A stretch of 64,000 nt of DNA from Veillonella infantium (lineage in GTDB: Bacteria > Bacillota > Negativicutes > Veillonellales > Veillonellaceae), in contig NZ_PPDD01000001.1 of the NCBI RefSeq assembly GCF_002959895.1, positions 186,001 through 250,000 on the forward strand, read 5' to 3'. Below are positions 40,191 to 48,354 of the stretch, in pieces. The notes beneath the pieces were generated by a model. The model worked only from the letters and a program-made list of their open reading frames with translations. It was not told the DNA's origin and searched no databases. Each line of letters begins with the position of its first letter. Position 1 is the first letter of the stretch. The position numbers and the translations under genes were made by a program.

Positions 40191-41522
40191 ATGATGTCGA
40201 TTTTCTCTCCAGCTCCTCATATTGAACGATTACCAGAGGGGCAAATCGATTCCACCTACAAACGTCTTCGCAAAGAAGTCTTTGCAGGTACTTTTATTGG
40301 TTATGCTACATTCTATTTGATCCGCCAAAACTTTAGTTTGGCTGTTCCGTACATGATTGCCGAGTACGGCTACACTAAAGCGGATCTTGGTATTGTCATG
40401 ACCCTCTTATCCGTAGCGTACGGCATAAGTAAATTTGTCATGGGTAATGCGTCTGACCGCTCTAACCCAAAATACTTCTCCACAGTAGGTCTATTGCTCA
40501 GTGCTTTAGTTATGTTATTATTCGGCACCTTACCTGGTGTTTTAAGCAGTATTCCTATCATGTGCGTACTCGCCTTCTTAAATGGTTGGTTCCAAGGTAT
40601 GGGCTATCCTCCATATGCGAAAAATATGGTAACTTGGTTCTCCCGTTCTGAACGCGGTGCTTGGTGGTCTTGGTGGAACGTATCCCACAATCTTGGTGGC
40701 GGTATCATCGCACCTCTCGCTACGTTAGGTATCTATCTATTTGGTACATGGCATAGTATTTTCTTCTTCCCTGCTCTTATTTCTATCGTTTTAGCTGTAG
40801 TTACATTCTTCTTGTTGAAAGATACACCTCAATCTTGTGGCTTGCCACCTATCGAGGAATATAAACACGAAACAGTAGCAACTGAAGTAAAAGATGAAAA
40901 TAAAACTACTTTCAAAGAAATATTCTACAAATATATTTTGCATAACAAATACTTATGGTATCTTGCAATCGCAAATATCTTTGTATACTTCATCCGTTAC
41001 GGCGTAGTAAGCTGGGCGCCTACTTATTTGACTGCTGTGAAAGGCTTTACAAAAGAAGGTTCCCGTTGGGCTTACTTCTTATACGAATGGGCTGGTATTC
41101 CAGGCATGCTCGTAAGTGGCTATTTGAGTGACCGCGTATTCCGCGGCCGTCGTGCTCCAGCTACCATCTGCTTCATGCTATTCGTTATCTTGGCAATCCT
41201 TGTTTACTGGTTCAACCCAGCAGGCAATATCCTTATCGATAATTTAGCACTTATCGCTATTGGCTTTCTCATCTATGGTCCTGTTATGATGATCGGCCTT
41301 CAAGCAGCAGACATGGTACCACGTGTAGCAACAGGTGGCGCTACTGGTCTTACAGGCCTTCTTGGTTACCTCATCGGTTCCGCTGGTGCTGGTGCGTTTA
41401 TGGGTCTCATGGTTGACCTTTATGGTTGGGATGGCGGCTTCGTGGCCCTCGTTGGTGCATGTATCCTCGCTATCGTATTCCTACTTCTCACACTTGGTGA
41501 TAAATCCCAAGCAAAAGAATAA
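40191..41522 (+). CDS. MFS transporter, GlpT/UhpT (organophosphate:phosphate antiporter) type
   Basis: 443 residues and 12 membrane helices. Family marks include FYLIRQNFSLAVPYMI in helix 1, LGIVMTLLSVAYGISKFVMG, the NGWFQGMGYPPYAK segment and FVYFIRYGVVSWAPTYL. Members exchange glycerol-3-phosphate or hexose phosphates for phosphate. The exact substrate is uncertain. AAAGGA lies upstream of two adjacent ATGs (40191, 40194). Its surroundings on both sides carry P-type ATPase remnants on the opposite strand. Confidence 0.88.
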   Translation: MMSIFSPAPHIERLPEGQIDSTYKRLRKEVFAGTFIGYATFYLIRQNFSLAVPYMIAEYGYTKADLGIVMTLLSVAYGISKFVMGNASDRSNPKYFSTVGLLLSALVMLLFGTLPGVLSSIPIMCVLAFLNGWFQGMGYPPYAKNMVTWFSRSERGAWWSWWNVSHNLGGGIIAPLATLGIYLFGTWHSIFFFPALISIVLAVVTFFLLKDTPQSCGLPPIEEYKHETVATEVKDENKTTFKEIFYKYILHNKYLWYLAIANIFVYFIRYGVVSWAPTYLTAVKGFTKEGSRWAYFLYEWAGIPGMLVSGYLSDRVFRGRRAPATICFMLFVILAILVYWFNPAGNILIDNLALIAIGFLIYGPVMMIGLQAADMVPRVATGGATGLTGLLGYLIGSAGAGAFMGLMVDLYGWDGGFVALVGACILAIVFLLLTLGDKSQAKE

Positions 41523-41549
41523 TCTACAACTAACTGTTGTATGAACATA

Positions 41550-41610
41550 AAAATCCCCTAGTATGATATGTACCTATTTTCCTGGACACATATTATTTAC
41601 TAGGGGATTT
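41550..41610 (+). terminator. Terminator after the GlpT-like gene
   Basis: AAATCCCCTAGTA / TACTAGGGGATTT arms, TTATT tail. Confidence 0.8.
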
Positions 41611-41643
41611 TATTATGTCTTAAAATATATACTGTACTAAATT

Positions 41644-42417
41644 CTATGCTACACACAAAGAACCATTTAAAACTTTCAAATTATACACGAGACCCAGTCG
41701 TGCTAAACCGTGCAATGCAACGGCCGTAACAGGATCGATGAGACCAAATACACCAGCACCGATGATGGCAATGTGGAACACAATGGACACGATGAGTAGA
41801 CCTAAATGAGACTGCTTTGTTACTTTTGAAAGCTCCGATACAGGAGATGCGTCATCCACAAGAGATCCCATCATGAGCGCTACTAAAATAAGTTCCAAAG
41901 AACATGGGCATAGCACCAATAACAAGGTTACAGTATGTATGAAATCCTGTGTCAATGCAAAGGAACCCATAGACAATAGCAATACAGCTACAACAATGAC
42001 GGACGAATAATTGTTAATACCCTGACGCAATGCCACCAGTTGAGATGGCATCATAGGAAGCATATCATTATCTACAGTGTAATGTGACTCACCCGTAATA
42101 AGCTGCTCCAAGAAGAAACCAGCCTGTACGATTAGCCCCACATAGGCCGCCGTATGATAATCGCCAATGGAAATGAGCGCCACCATGGCCACTACAATGA
42201 GGAAATTAGCATGGATCTCTAAACGCTCCCAAATACTTTGAACACTGTTAATAAATAGTGGTAAACCACAAACTAGAACCGTTACCCACGCTAAATCTAT
42301 AACGGGATTTAGCACCTCTGTGATTACATCTAATAGAATAAATACAACACCTAGTGCCAAAATAGCACCTTGCGTAAATAGCGACACCTGCGCTGATAAA
42401 GACTGTAAAAACTTCAT
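41644..42417 (-). CDS. Membrane-domain-only homologue of a P1B-type (CPC) metal ATPase
   Basis: 257 residues, nearly all hydrophobic. It has the metal-transport motif CPC followed by Ser (LLVLCPCSLELILV, near residue 175), the hallmark of copper/zinc ATPase helix 6. The cytoplasmic P and N domains (DKTGT, HP, GDGxND) are absent: the chain goes from CPC and about 20 linking residues straight to a C-terminal helix pair (VKQ.. to LKVLNGSL). A TGES-like tetrapeptide remains where the A domain should be. It cannot hydrolyse ATP as read. The start at 42417 has GAGAGG upstream. The frame is long and intact, so it may be a maintained derivative and not simple decay. Confidence 0.75.
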   Translation of the reverse strand: MKFLQSLSAQVSLFTQGAILALGVVFILLDVITEVLNPVIDLAWVTVLVCGLPLFINSVQSIWERLEIHANFLIVVAMVALISIGDYHTAAYVGLIVQAGFFLEQLITGESHYTVDNDMLPMMPSQLVALRQGINNYSSVIVVAVLLLSMGSFALTQDFIHTVTLLLVLCPCSLELILVALMMGSLVDDASPVSELSKVTKQSHLGLLIVSIVFHIAIIGAGVFGLIDPVTAVALHGLARLGLVYNLKVLNGSLCVA

Positions 42418-42499
42418 ATGGACCTCTCTATACACTAGAACCGGCCTTACTTACTCCGGAAACACAAAACAACACAATAATAATTCAAAACGCTTTATA

Positions 42500-42622
42500 C
42501 CTTAAGCAATTTGAAACTCTCTGTGCCTAAAGTAATTTAAAACACTTTGCACCTAAGGTAATTTAAAACGCTTTGTACCTGTGGTAATGTAAACTTTATA
42601 TACCTGAGGTAATGTAGCCTCT
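42500..42622. repeat. Degenerate tandem repeat, unit about 26 bp, five copies
   Basis: Units begin CCTAAGG and read roughly CCTAAGGTAATTTAAAACGC then TTTGTA. Starts are near 42500, 42526, 42552, 42578 and 42603. It lies upstream of the P-ATPase-like gene and runs into the CsoR-like palindrome. Confidence 0.8.
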
Positions 42623-42625
42623 ATG

Positions 42626-42639
42626 TACCCATAGGGGTA
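42626..42639. promoter_or_regulatory. CsoR-like copper operator
   Basis: The palindrome TACCC-ATAG-GGGTA has the arms and G/C tracts typical of copper-sensing CsoR operators. It lies about 210 bp upstream of the CPC protein. No csoR gene is in the window. Confidence 0.5.
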
Positions 42640-42739
42640 TATCTACAATGTAAATATTATACAAAACATACAAACTATATACAAATTAATTTTTTTGATA
42701 AATAATAAAGAACTGCATTTCCATTACAAAATAGGAAAA

Positions 42740-42960
42740 GAATAAATTCATAAAAATGACCTCTCCCATTAAAGCTCTAGTTGAAAGCTCTTATTTCTTT
42801 ATTAGATATAGAAAAAACAGATCCCTAAAAACGACTTAGCTCGCTTTGGAAACTCTTCAATAGGCCCTAGTTGAAGATGCTAATTTCATATAAAAAGAAA
42901 AGCCCCTATCTCTAAAAATGACTTAGCTCGCTATGGAGGCTTTTAGAGATAGGGGCTTTG
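42740..42960. repeat. Imperfect repeats around the ArsC-like gene terminator
   Basis: The segment CTAAAAACGACTTAGCTCGC (42824) recurs with one change at 42912, inside the terminator loop. A further CTAGTTGAA word recurs at 42777 and 42868. They look like partial duplications of the terminator region. Confidence 0.6.
42899..42959 (-). terminator. Terminator of the ArsC/Spx-like gene
   Basis: Perfect 19-bp arms (AAAGCCCCTATCTCTAAAA and complement) with a 23-nt loop. Confidence 0.85.
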
Positions 42961-42975
42961 ACCCAAGTTATAAAA

Positions 42976-43329
42976 TTAGAGCTTCAACGCCTCAATCCAT
43001 TCTGCTTCTTTAAAGCCCACTAGAACTTTGTCTTTAAGAACCAAGATAGGACGTTTTACTAACATGCCATTAGATGCTAATAAAGCTACTTTTTCTTCTT
43101 CGCTAAGGTTTGGTAATTTATCCTTTAATTGCTGTTCACGGTAGATCATACCAGACGTATTAAAGAATGCTTTCAAATCTTTACCAGATTGTGGATACCA
43201 AGCAGCGATTTCTTCTGCTGTAGGGTTTTCAGATTTAATATCACGATCTGTGTATTTAATATTATGATCATCTAAGAATTTCTTTGCTTTTTTGCATGTT
43301 GTGCATTTAGGATATTCAACGAATAACAT
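42976..43329 (-). CDS. ArsC/Spx-family thioredoxin-fold protein
   Basis: 117 residues. The CxxC motif (PKCTTCKKAKKFL, residues 9-12) and the C-terminal LVKRPILV block place it in the ArsC/Spx/YffB superfamily. It is not a bona fide Spx, since no RNA-polymerase contacts can be claimed, nor a clear arsenate reductase, because no ars genes lie nearby. The start at 43329 has AAGGAG upstream. Likely a glutaredoxin-dependent reductase or a redox regulator. Confidence 0.88.
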   Translation of the reverse strand: MLFVEYPKCTTCKKAKKFLDDHNIKYTDRDIKSENPTAEEIAAWYPQSGKDLKAFFNTSGMIYREQQLKDKLPNLSEEEKVALLASNGMLVKRPILVLKDKVLVGFKEAEWIEALKL

Positions 43330-43405
43330 AGCGTCTCCTTATAGTAATACATAATGTTCTAACGATTTATTTATAAAATAAGTGTACCAAATATATCGAA
43401 AATTA

Positions 43406-43720
43406 TCAATCAGCAGTAGATTGAGTTGTGATACATATAATATTTTCTAAATCAGCTTGCAGTCCCTCAGTGTCCTCTGCTTCAAGCAAATCTAAATCCA
43501 TCTGCAATCTTAAGAAAAAACCTTTAGACATGCCAAAATATTTACACAATCGTAAATCTGTATCTGCCGTAATTTTTCGTTTATCTTGAAGAATTTCTTG
43601 TATTCGTGATACAGGAACCATAATATCCTTCGCAACACGGTACGCACTTAGCCCCAATGGTTGCATAAATTCTTCACGTAGAACCTCACTCATTTTAGGT
43701 ACTGGGATTAGTTCCTTCAT
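43406..43720 (-). CDS. higA: HigA-family antitoxin, orphan
   Basis: 104 residues with the HigA-type HTH (LSAYRVAKDIMVPVSRIQEIL) and the typical start PVPKMSEVLREEF. The upstream position where the HigB toxin gene should be holds only an eight-codon frame (43723-43749) that begins like a HigB (MIIGFK) and stops 2 nt before this gene. RBS AAGGAG lies inside that mini-ORF. The promoter carries twin operators (43769-43817), so autoregulation seems retained. Confidence 0.88.
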   Translation of the reverse strand: MKELIPVPKMSEVLREEFMQPLGLSAYRVAKDIMVPVSRIQEILQDKRKITADTDLRLCKYFGMSKGFFLRLQMDLDLLEAEDTEGLQADLENIICITTQSTAD

Positions 43721-43722
43721 AC

Positions 43723-43749
43723 TTATATCTCCTTAAATCCGATAATCAT
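43723..43749 (-). pseudogene. Eight-codon relic of a HigB toxin gene
   Basis: With a good RBS (GGAGAG, 5 nt before) the frame reads MIIGFKEI and stops. MIxxFK is the usual beginning of HigB/RelE toxins. The remaining roughly 85 codons are missing, as if an internal deletion joined the start of higB to the higA RBS. Confidence 0.65.
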
Positions 43750-43762
43750 AGAATCTCTCCTT

Positions 43763-43817
43763 TGATTATACCTGTTAAACAGGTATAATTCAATAATATC
43801 TACCTGAATAACAGGTA
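43763..43817 (-). promoter_or_regulatory. higBA promoter with twin operators
   Basis: -35 TTGAAT (43788-43793) and -10 TATAAT (43765-43770) with 17-bp spacing on the minus strand. The near-palindrome TACCTG-n5-CAGGTA occurs twice, at 43769-43785 between the -35 and -10, and at 43801-43817, 32 bp apart (three helical turns). Confidence 0.85.
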
Positions 43818-44032
43818 GATTGGGATTAGAATTATTCTGCTTGCGATTTTGGTAAAAGATTTCTAGGTAATACCAGTCAAATCCTACTTTGGCAGTGACT
43901 CTATTGGTCACCTATTTCGGAACGTAAGGATCTATATCTATCAACTTAATTGAGTTGAGGAATATCATTAACTTGATTGAGTGGAGAAATATCATAAGTT
44001 ATTTTATTACAAAATAATTTCAGAAAATAAAA

Positions 44033-44094
44033 AGACCTATATCCTCCACCTCATGTACAAGGTACATATCAAAGGTTTAGAGGATATAGGTTTC
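44033..44094 (-). terminator. Terminator of the DUF554 gene
   Basis: AGACCTATATCCTC / GAGGATATAGGTTT arms. The minus strand then reads CTTTTTATTT. Confidence 0.75.
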
Positions 44095-44118
44095 TTATAA
44101 TGCTATTTATAGTATGAT

Positions 44119-44835
44119 TTACAGCAAGAATGTTAAGCCCATAGCCACAAAGATGGCTGGCAATAGGTTAGCAATACGGATTTTACCAGGCCAGATGAGG
44201 TCAATACCGACACAGAAGATCAGAATAGATCCCACGTAGGACAGGTTATCGATAGCACTTGGCGTCATTAGAGGCGCAGCGATGTGAGCCATAGCTGTAA
44301 TAATCCATTGGGTAATCCCCACAGGAATAAAGGAGAACAATGCGCCCTTGCCCATAGAGGACACCATAACCATAACGATGATGCCGTCGAGGATGCCTTT
44401 CAACAATAGCGTTTGATAGTTACCCGTCAAGCCGTCTTGAATAGAGCCTAGTACGCCCATGGCGCCCACGGTAAACGTAAGGGATGCTGTGATAAAAGCG
44501 TGCGTAAACTGCGGATCACCAGTGTTACCAGTTTTTGCTTTCACCCAGTCACCAAAAACAGTAATCCAACGGTTAAGGTCGATAAGCTCGCCAATTACAG
44601 CGCCTGCCACCATGCTAATAATCATGAGCATAGGCCCCGTCGTTTGCAGCATGCCGTTTACAATAACTAGCATATACTGCATAGCGCCGCTCATCCCAAG
44701 AAGGAGAACGATAATGCCGCTCACCATCATGAGCGTCTGTTTCAAATTTTCTTTCATAAACCGACCAAATGCGAGGCCGCACAAGCTGCCGGCTATGATG
44801 AGGCCAATGTTAATGGCCGTGCCCAAACCAATCAT
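44119..44835 (-). CDS. DUF554-family membrane protein
   Basis: 238 residues with about seven hydrophobic segments. It begins with the family-typical GLGTAINIGLIIAGSLCG and contains GAMGVLGSIQDGL. The family is uncharacterised, though often described as a putative transporter. The start at 44835 has AAAGGGAAA upstream, a weak RBS. The leader holds a GTGAAAG motif. Upstream are a terminator and a long structured element (44993-45088). Confidence 0.88.
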   Translation of the reverse strand: MIGLGTAINIGLIIAGSLCGLAFGRFMKENLKQTLMMVSGIIVLLLGMSGAMQYMLVIVNGMLQTTGPMLMIISMVAGAVIGELIDLNRWITVFGDWVKAKTGNTGDPQFTHAFITASLTFTVGAMGVLGSIQDGLTGNYQTLLLKGILDGIIVMVMVSSMGKGALFSFIPVGITQWIITAMAHIAAPLMTPSAIDNLSYVGSILIFCVGIDLIWPGKIRIANLLPAIFVAMGLTFLL

Positions 44836-44951
44836 ATATTTCCCTTTCTAAATTGTGAAAGTAAATGCTTATTTCATCATCAGTATACCAACTACATCGA
44901 AATAAATCAATTTGTCATGATATACAATCTAACATTCCGATATATAGCAAA

Positions 44952-44981
44952 AAGCCCCTATCCAGTTAAGGATAGAGGCTT
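44952..44981 (-). terminator. Terminator-like hairpin upstream of DUF554
   Basis: AAGCCCCTATCC / AGGATAGAGGCTT stem, TTTTTGC tail on the minus strand. It follows the structured element and precedes DUF554 by 117 nt. Confidence 0.75.
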
Positions 44982-44992
44982 CATGTTATTTT

Positions 44993-45088
44993 ATAGCGTT
45001 GAGAGAGAAGTATATGAGAGACCCGCTTTGGAGAGAGAGAATATATGTGTTTGTATATAAAGCGGGCCGACATATGATGGAACGCTAT
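44993..45088 (-). ncRNA. Candidate structured RNA between tag and DUF554
   Basis: Outer stem ATAGCGTT / AACGCTAT (8 bp), second helix TATATG / CATATG, third helix CCCGCTTT / AAAGCGGG (8 bp), then an AT-rich apical hairpin. The helices are separated by purine-rich internal loops (GAGAGAGAAG and GAGAG types) on one side. It resembles no RNA class I can name. The strand is inferred from the terminator that follows on the minus strand. Confidence 0.45.
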
Positions 45089-45262
45089 CTTTCCATCGAC
45101 TATAGTATACACCTTAAGGTGCGGTTTAACACAAATTCAACTTTGTAAAATGAATTATGTATAAAAACTATTGTTAACTAATCATTATATGAATACGTTA
45201 CAACAGACATTGAAAAGCAAGTAAAGAAATATAACGCTAAATACAGAATAATAAGAACTATA

Positions 45263-45862
45263 TTAATTCTCACCATCCACAGGTAGTCGAATAATATCAG
45301 CATTTGCATTAATATCGTCAAAACAAGGACAGTCCTTGCCGTGATCGTTGATGAGACCACTAGCTTGCAGGTGGGAATAGATGGTAACAGGGCCTACAAA
45401 CTTAAAACCTCGTTTCTTTAGGTCCTTACTAATCCGCGTGGACAAGCCATTCTTCGCAGGTATATTTCCATCAGGGTGGCTTTCATAAATAATAGTTTTA
45501 TTGTCTGTAAAAGCCCAGATATAGTTGCAAAACGAACCAAATTTATCTTGAATATCTTTAAAAGCAGAAGCATTATTGATGATAGCCTCAATTTTAGGTC
45601 GAGACTTGAGCATACCCTCGGTCTGCAAGATTCGCTCTACGTCGCTTTCACCATAACTAGCAACCATATCAATATCAAAATGATCAAAGCAGCCTCGGAT
45701 AATATCTCGTTTATTCAAAATCGTAAGCCAGCTGAGGCCACATTGAAGACTTTCAAGACAGAGATGTTCAAACTGCAACCGATCATCATGAATAGGCCGC
45801 CCCCACTCATGATCGTGATAGGCCTGATACAAAGGCGTAGTAGGCCACTCGCAAGTCGCCAT
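45263..45862 (-). CDS. tag: DNA-3-methyladenine glycosylase I
   Basis: 199 residues. Removes 3-methyladenine from alkylated DNA. The zinc snap is visible as Cys4 and a His near 16-18 (YHDHEWG), paired with the C-terminal HGKDCPC. The start is the ATG at 45862, overlapping the upstream gene stop by one base (TGATG) with GGAGG upstream, so the two are coupled. Confidence 0.95.
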   Translation of the reverse strand: MATCEWPTTPLYQAYHDHEWGRPIHDDRLQFEHLCLESLQCGLSWLTILNKRDIIRGCFDHFDIDMVASYGESDVERILQTEGMLKSRPKIEAIINNASAFKDIQDKFGSFCNYIWAFTDNKTIIYESHPDGNIPAKNGLSTRISKDLKKRGFKFVGPVTIYSHLQASGLINDHGKDCPCFDDINANADIIRLPVDGEN

Positions 45863-46305
45863 CACACACCTCCATGTGCCCACACGAGGACATCATACAT
45901 GAGAGCCACTACGAGGCCCATCACGAGATGACCACCTACGTAGAGCGGGATTAGCAAATAGATAAATAACAATAGGGAATGTAAGGTTTTGCGTAACCAT
46001 ACAATCGGCGTAGATGTACCGCCGCCAACCTTGCCATCTAGCCAATTGTGAACGATGTAGATAGGCGTACCTAAACGATGAATCCAATTAGGAAGTCGCT
46101 TACCAGGATTTAAGCTAGGGCAATATAAAATGACCAATGGTAACGCCACCGCATCAAGAATGAGCAGCATCGTTAAGGTCAAGGAGAATAAATCTATTTC
46201 GCCTTCCCACGTCACTGGATGTGCTATAAAGCGGAGGGCCCACAAATAGGCTTTATATACGATATACGGTTCTAATAGCCATAATAAGGGCTTCACTACA
46301 CTCAT
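45862..46305 (-). CDS. Four-helix membrane protein, distant member of the 24484/50087 family
   Basis: 147 residues with two hydrophobic segments, a loop LYCPSLNPGKRLPNW and two more segments. The layout and the YxxxLNPxxxxP loop match the small membrane proteins at 24484 and in the 50-54 kb cluster, though overall identity is low. The start at 46305 has a weak RBS; an upstream GTG (46326) has none. Translationally coupled to tag. Function unknown. Confidence 0.6.
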   Translation of the reverse strand: MSVVKPLLWLLEPYIVYKAYLWALRFIAHPVTWEGEIDLFSLTLTMLLILDAVALPLVILYCPSLNPGKRLPNWIHRLGTPIYIVHNWLDGKVGGGTSTPIVWLRKTLHSLLLFIYLLIPLYVGGHLVMGLVVALMYDVLVWAHGGV

Positions 46306-46337
46306 GGGACTACCTATACCAAACACAAAATAAGAAA

Positions 46338-46356
46338 ACTACGCATTCGCGTAGTT
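46338..46356. terminator. Short hairpin upstream of the membrane protein gene
   Basis: AACTACGC-ATTC-GCGTAGTT with T-runs on both sides. Position in the leader suggests a leader structure or a stray terminator. Confidence 0.4.
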
Positions 46357-46850
46357 GTTTTTAATACTATTATTATATCAGATTTTGACCTTTTTGTGGG
46401 GTTAAAATTCACAAAATTTTGCTAAAATATACAATTTATAGTAGTTCTCACTGAAGGAACCCACTATATAAGCTATCCCTCACTATCGACTCATATATAC
46501 TAATTTTTCATCAAAATTATGACTTATTTTGATAAATCCCTTAGAAAAATGCGGCATACAAAGTAACATAAAAACCAAAATAAAGAACTAAAATTAAAAC
46601 TAAGAATTTGTATCAATATTATGTGGCATTTTATGTCCATGCCCTATGTTATTATAAATACAGGTAGTAAATACCGTCTCACTTTCTACGTTAAACAACG
46701 GCAAAAAAGGCAGCCAATAGGGGCTGCCTTTTTTGTATTCCACATACAACTTAAAAATATAGTCATTTAGTTATATAATTATACTTAACAACTTAACCTA
46801 TGGATTACACAAGATCAATAGATATGAGAGTATAAACGGGAGATACTACC
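46357..46850. other. Intergenic region with a terminator-ended segment
   Basis: No open frame of note. A hairpin AAAAAAGGCAGCC / GGCTGCCTTTTTT at 46703-46735 is preceded by -10-like TTATTATAAATA, so a short RNA of about 70 nt could be made here. Otherwise AT-rich. Confidence 0.45.
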
Positions 46851-48200
46851 ATGACCAAACTACCACTATTAGCGGGTATTTTCATGATGAGCACTATCTT
46901 ATCATCAGTAGGAGCCATCAATGTTAATATTCCTGGTGCAGATTCGAAGATTCCAAAGGATGCCTACATAAATTACAAAACTACGAATCCTGATATTGAA
47001 AAGGATGTAGCAAACTATGTAGAAACACTCAAAGCAACGGACAAAACTAAAGGTATTAACAAAAGCGAAATGGAGTACGCTAAAGCTGCCTCTATCTATC
47101 GCGGTCAACATTACCATAATACGATCATTTCCGTTCATGACAAATACAACCAAATCCGGCTTTCATTCCCCGTAGCGGGCATAAAAAGTGATTATAATAT
47201 AGGGCGTTACAAAAGTCCAAGTCGAACCATTGAGGACTATCGAGTGTTTACCGATAATGGAAGTCTCAATTTAGAAATTGACTATGCTGATTACAAAGAC
47301 TATGACTGGCGTAACACAAAAATAGCTTATGAAAAACTAACTGACAAGAATGTACGTGATTTCTTTCAAGACATGGCAAAACATAATCCAGCAAAACACA
47401 TTTCTGATATAAAGGGTACTGTATTTTCATATCCTACTGTTACCTACAGCACTTGGGATAGCATGAAGATGCCACACCTTGAAAACGGTAAAAAAACAAC
47501 TCTTACCATCGACACAATCAATTTTAAATTTAAGGGCTATAACATGCGTCATCCCTTATATCACGCAGGGTTTGTCTATTATGATAACAACCCCGTTCTG
47601 AACAAAGTTCCTACAGATAAATTATTGGCTAATTATGTGCTTCCTTCTGTGCAAAACCTAAATGAATTAAATCAATATTCACGCATAGAAAACTTAAATG
47701 GTATACAATACCGCGTACCAAAAGACGCCATATACGAAGGTCAAAGTAAGGGCTCCGACCACCAAGATATTAGACACTACAAAAAAGGGAACATAATATT
47801 CTTTGTTTCTACTGACAATGTTCCTAAGAACCCATATGCGCATGAACTTGTTGTAAATGGTCATTACGATTTTAAAACGGAGTTAAATACGTCCTGGGAT
47901 ATTTACTATTCCTACCCAACATCGGATTATATTAATTATGCCGTTATATGGAATAATAATATTCCTGGGCTATCCACACACATCTATAAACCCCATAAAG
48001 ATGATCACATCCTAACCTTTTACTCCTATGATGGAACCTATAGTTTTATCTATACCATCTTTTATCCAAGTTTTTTAAATACTGAGGAAGTTCAAAAATT
48101 ACGGAATATGATTGAGTTTTTTGAGTCTACCAATAATCCTAACTTTAAACTGAAAGAGCATGTTCTATTCCCAGATACAGAGGGGAGCCATGCCCATTAA
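46851..48200 (+). CDS. Secreted protein, divergent member of the roughly 410-residue family
   Basis: 449 residues. The signal peptide (residues 1-22) is followed by INVNIPGADSKIPKDAYINY, which corresponds to the QIEVPAGQPPMPGADASIP... start of the three minus-strand paralogues (50641, 55582, 59141). Other shared marks are a block around LANYVLPSVQNLNELNQYSRIENLNG, a YRVPKDA segment and AVIWNNNIPG near the C-terminus. It is the only plus-strand copy and the most diverged. RBS GGGAG precedes the ATG. Function unknown. Confidence 0.75.
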   Translation: MTKLPLLAGIFMMSTILSSVGAINVNIPGADSKIPKDAYINYKTTNPDIEKDVANYVETLKATDKTKGINKSEMEYAKAASIYRGQHYHNTIISVHDKYNQIRLSFPVAGIKSDYNIGRYKSPSRTIEDYRVFTDNGSLNLEIDYADYKDYDWRNTKIAYEKLTDKNVRDFFQDMAKHNPAKHISDIKGTVFSYPTVTYSTWDSMKMPHLENGKKTTLTIDTINFKFKGYNMRHPLYHAGFVYYDNNPVLNKVPTDKLLANYVLPSVQNLNELNQYSRIENLNGIQYRVPKDAIYEGQSKGSDHQDIRHYKKGNIIFFVSTDNVPKNPYAHELVVNGHYDFKTELNTSWDIYYSYPTSDYINYAVIWNNNIPGLSTHIYKPHKDDHILTFYSYDGTYSFIYTIFYPSFLNTEEVQKLRNMIEFFESTNNPNFKLKEHVLFPDTEGSHAH

Positions 48201-48249
48201 AACATCGTTCAAAATCAACCTAATAGTATCAGAGGTGTAAACCAAACAG

Positions 48250-48282
48250 CCAGTACTGCAAATCGCAATACTGGCTGCTTTT
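48250..48282 (+). terminator. Terminator after the 46851 gene
   Basis: AGCCAGTACTGC / GCAATACTGGCT stem, CTTTTC tail. Confidence 0.8.
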
Positions 48283-48354
48283 CTCTCTCTATTTCTTTTT
48301 AGAAATAGGTTTACCTACACATATAGATATAATATAAATAAACCTTATATAAGA

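Noticed and set aside
42500-42640. Regular repeats as a CRISPR array
   Set aside because: The units are directly adjacent and degenerate with no unique spacers and no cas genes nearby.
43723-43911. 62-codon frame upstream of higA as the HigB toxin
   Set aside because: The frame has no RelE-like sequence. Its only meaningful part is the last eight codons, which have their own RBS.
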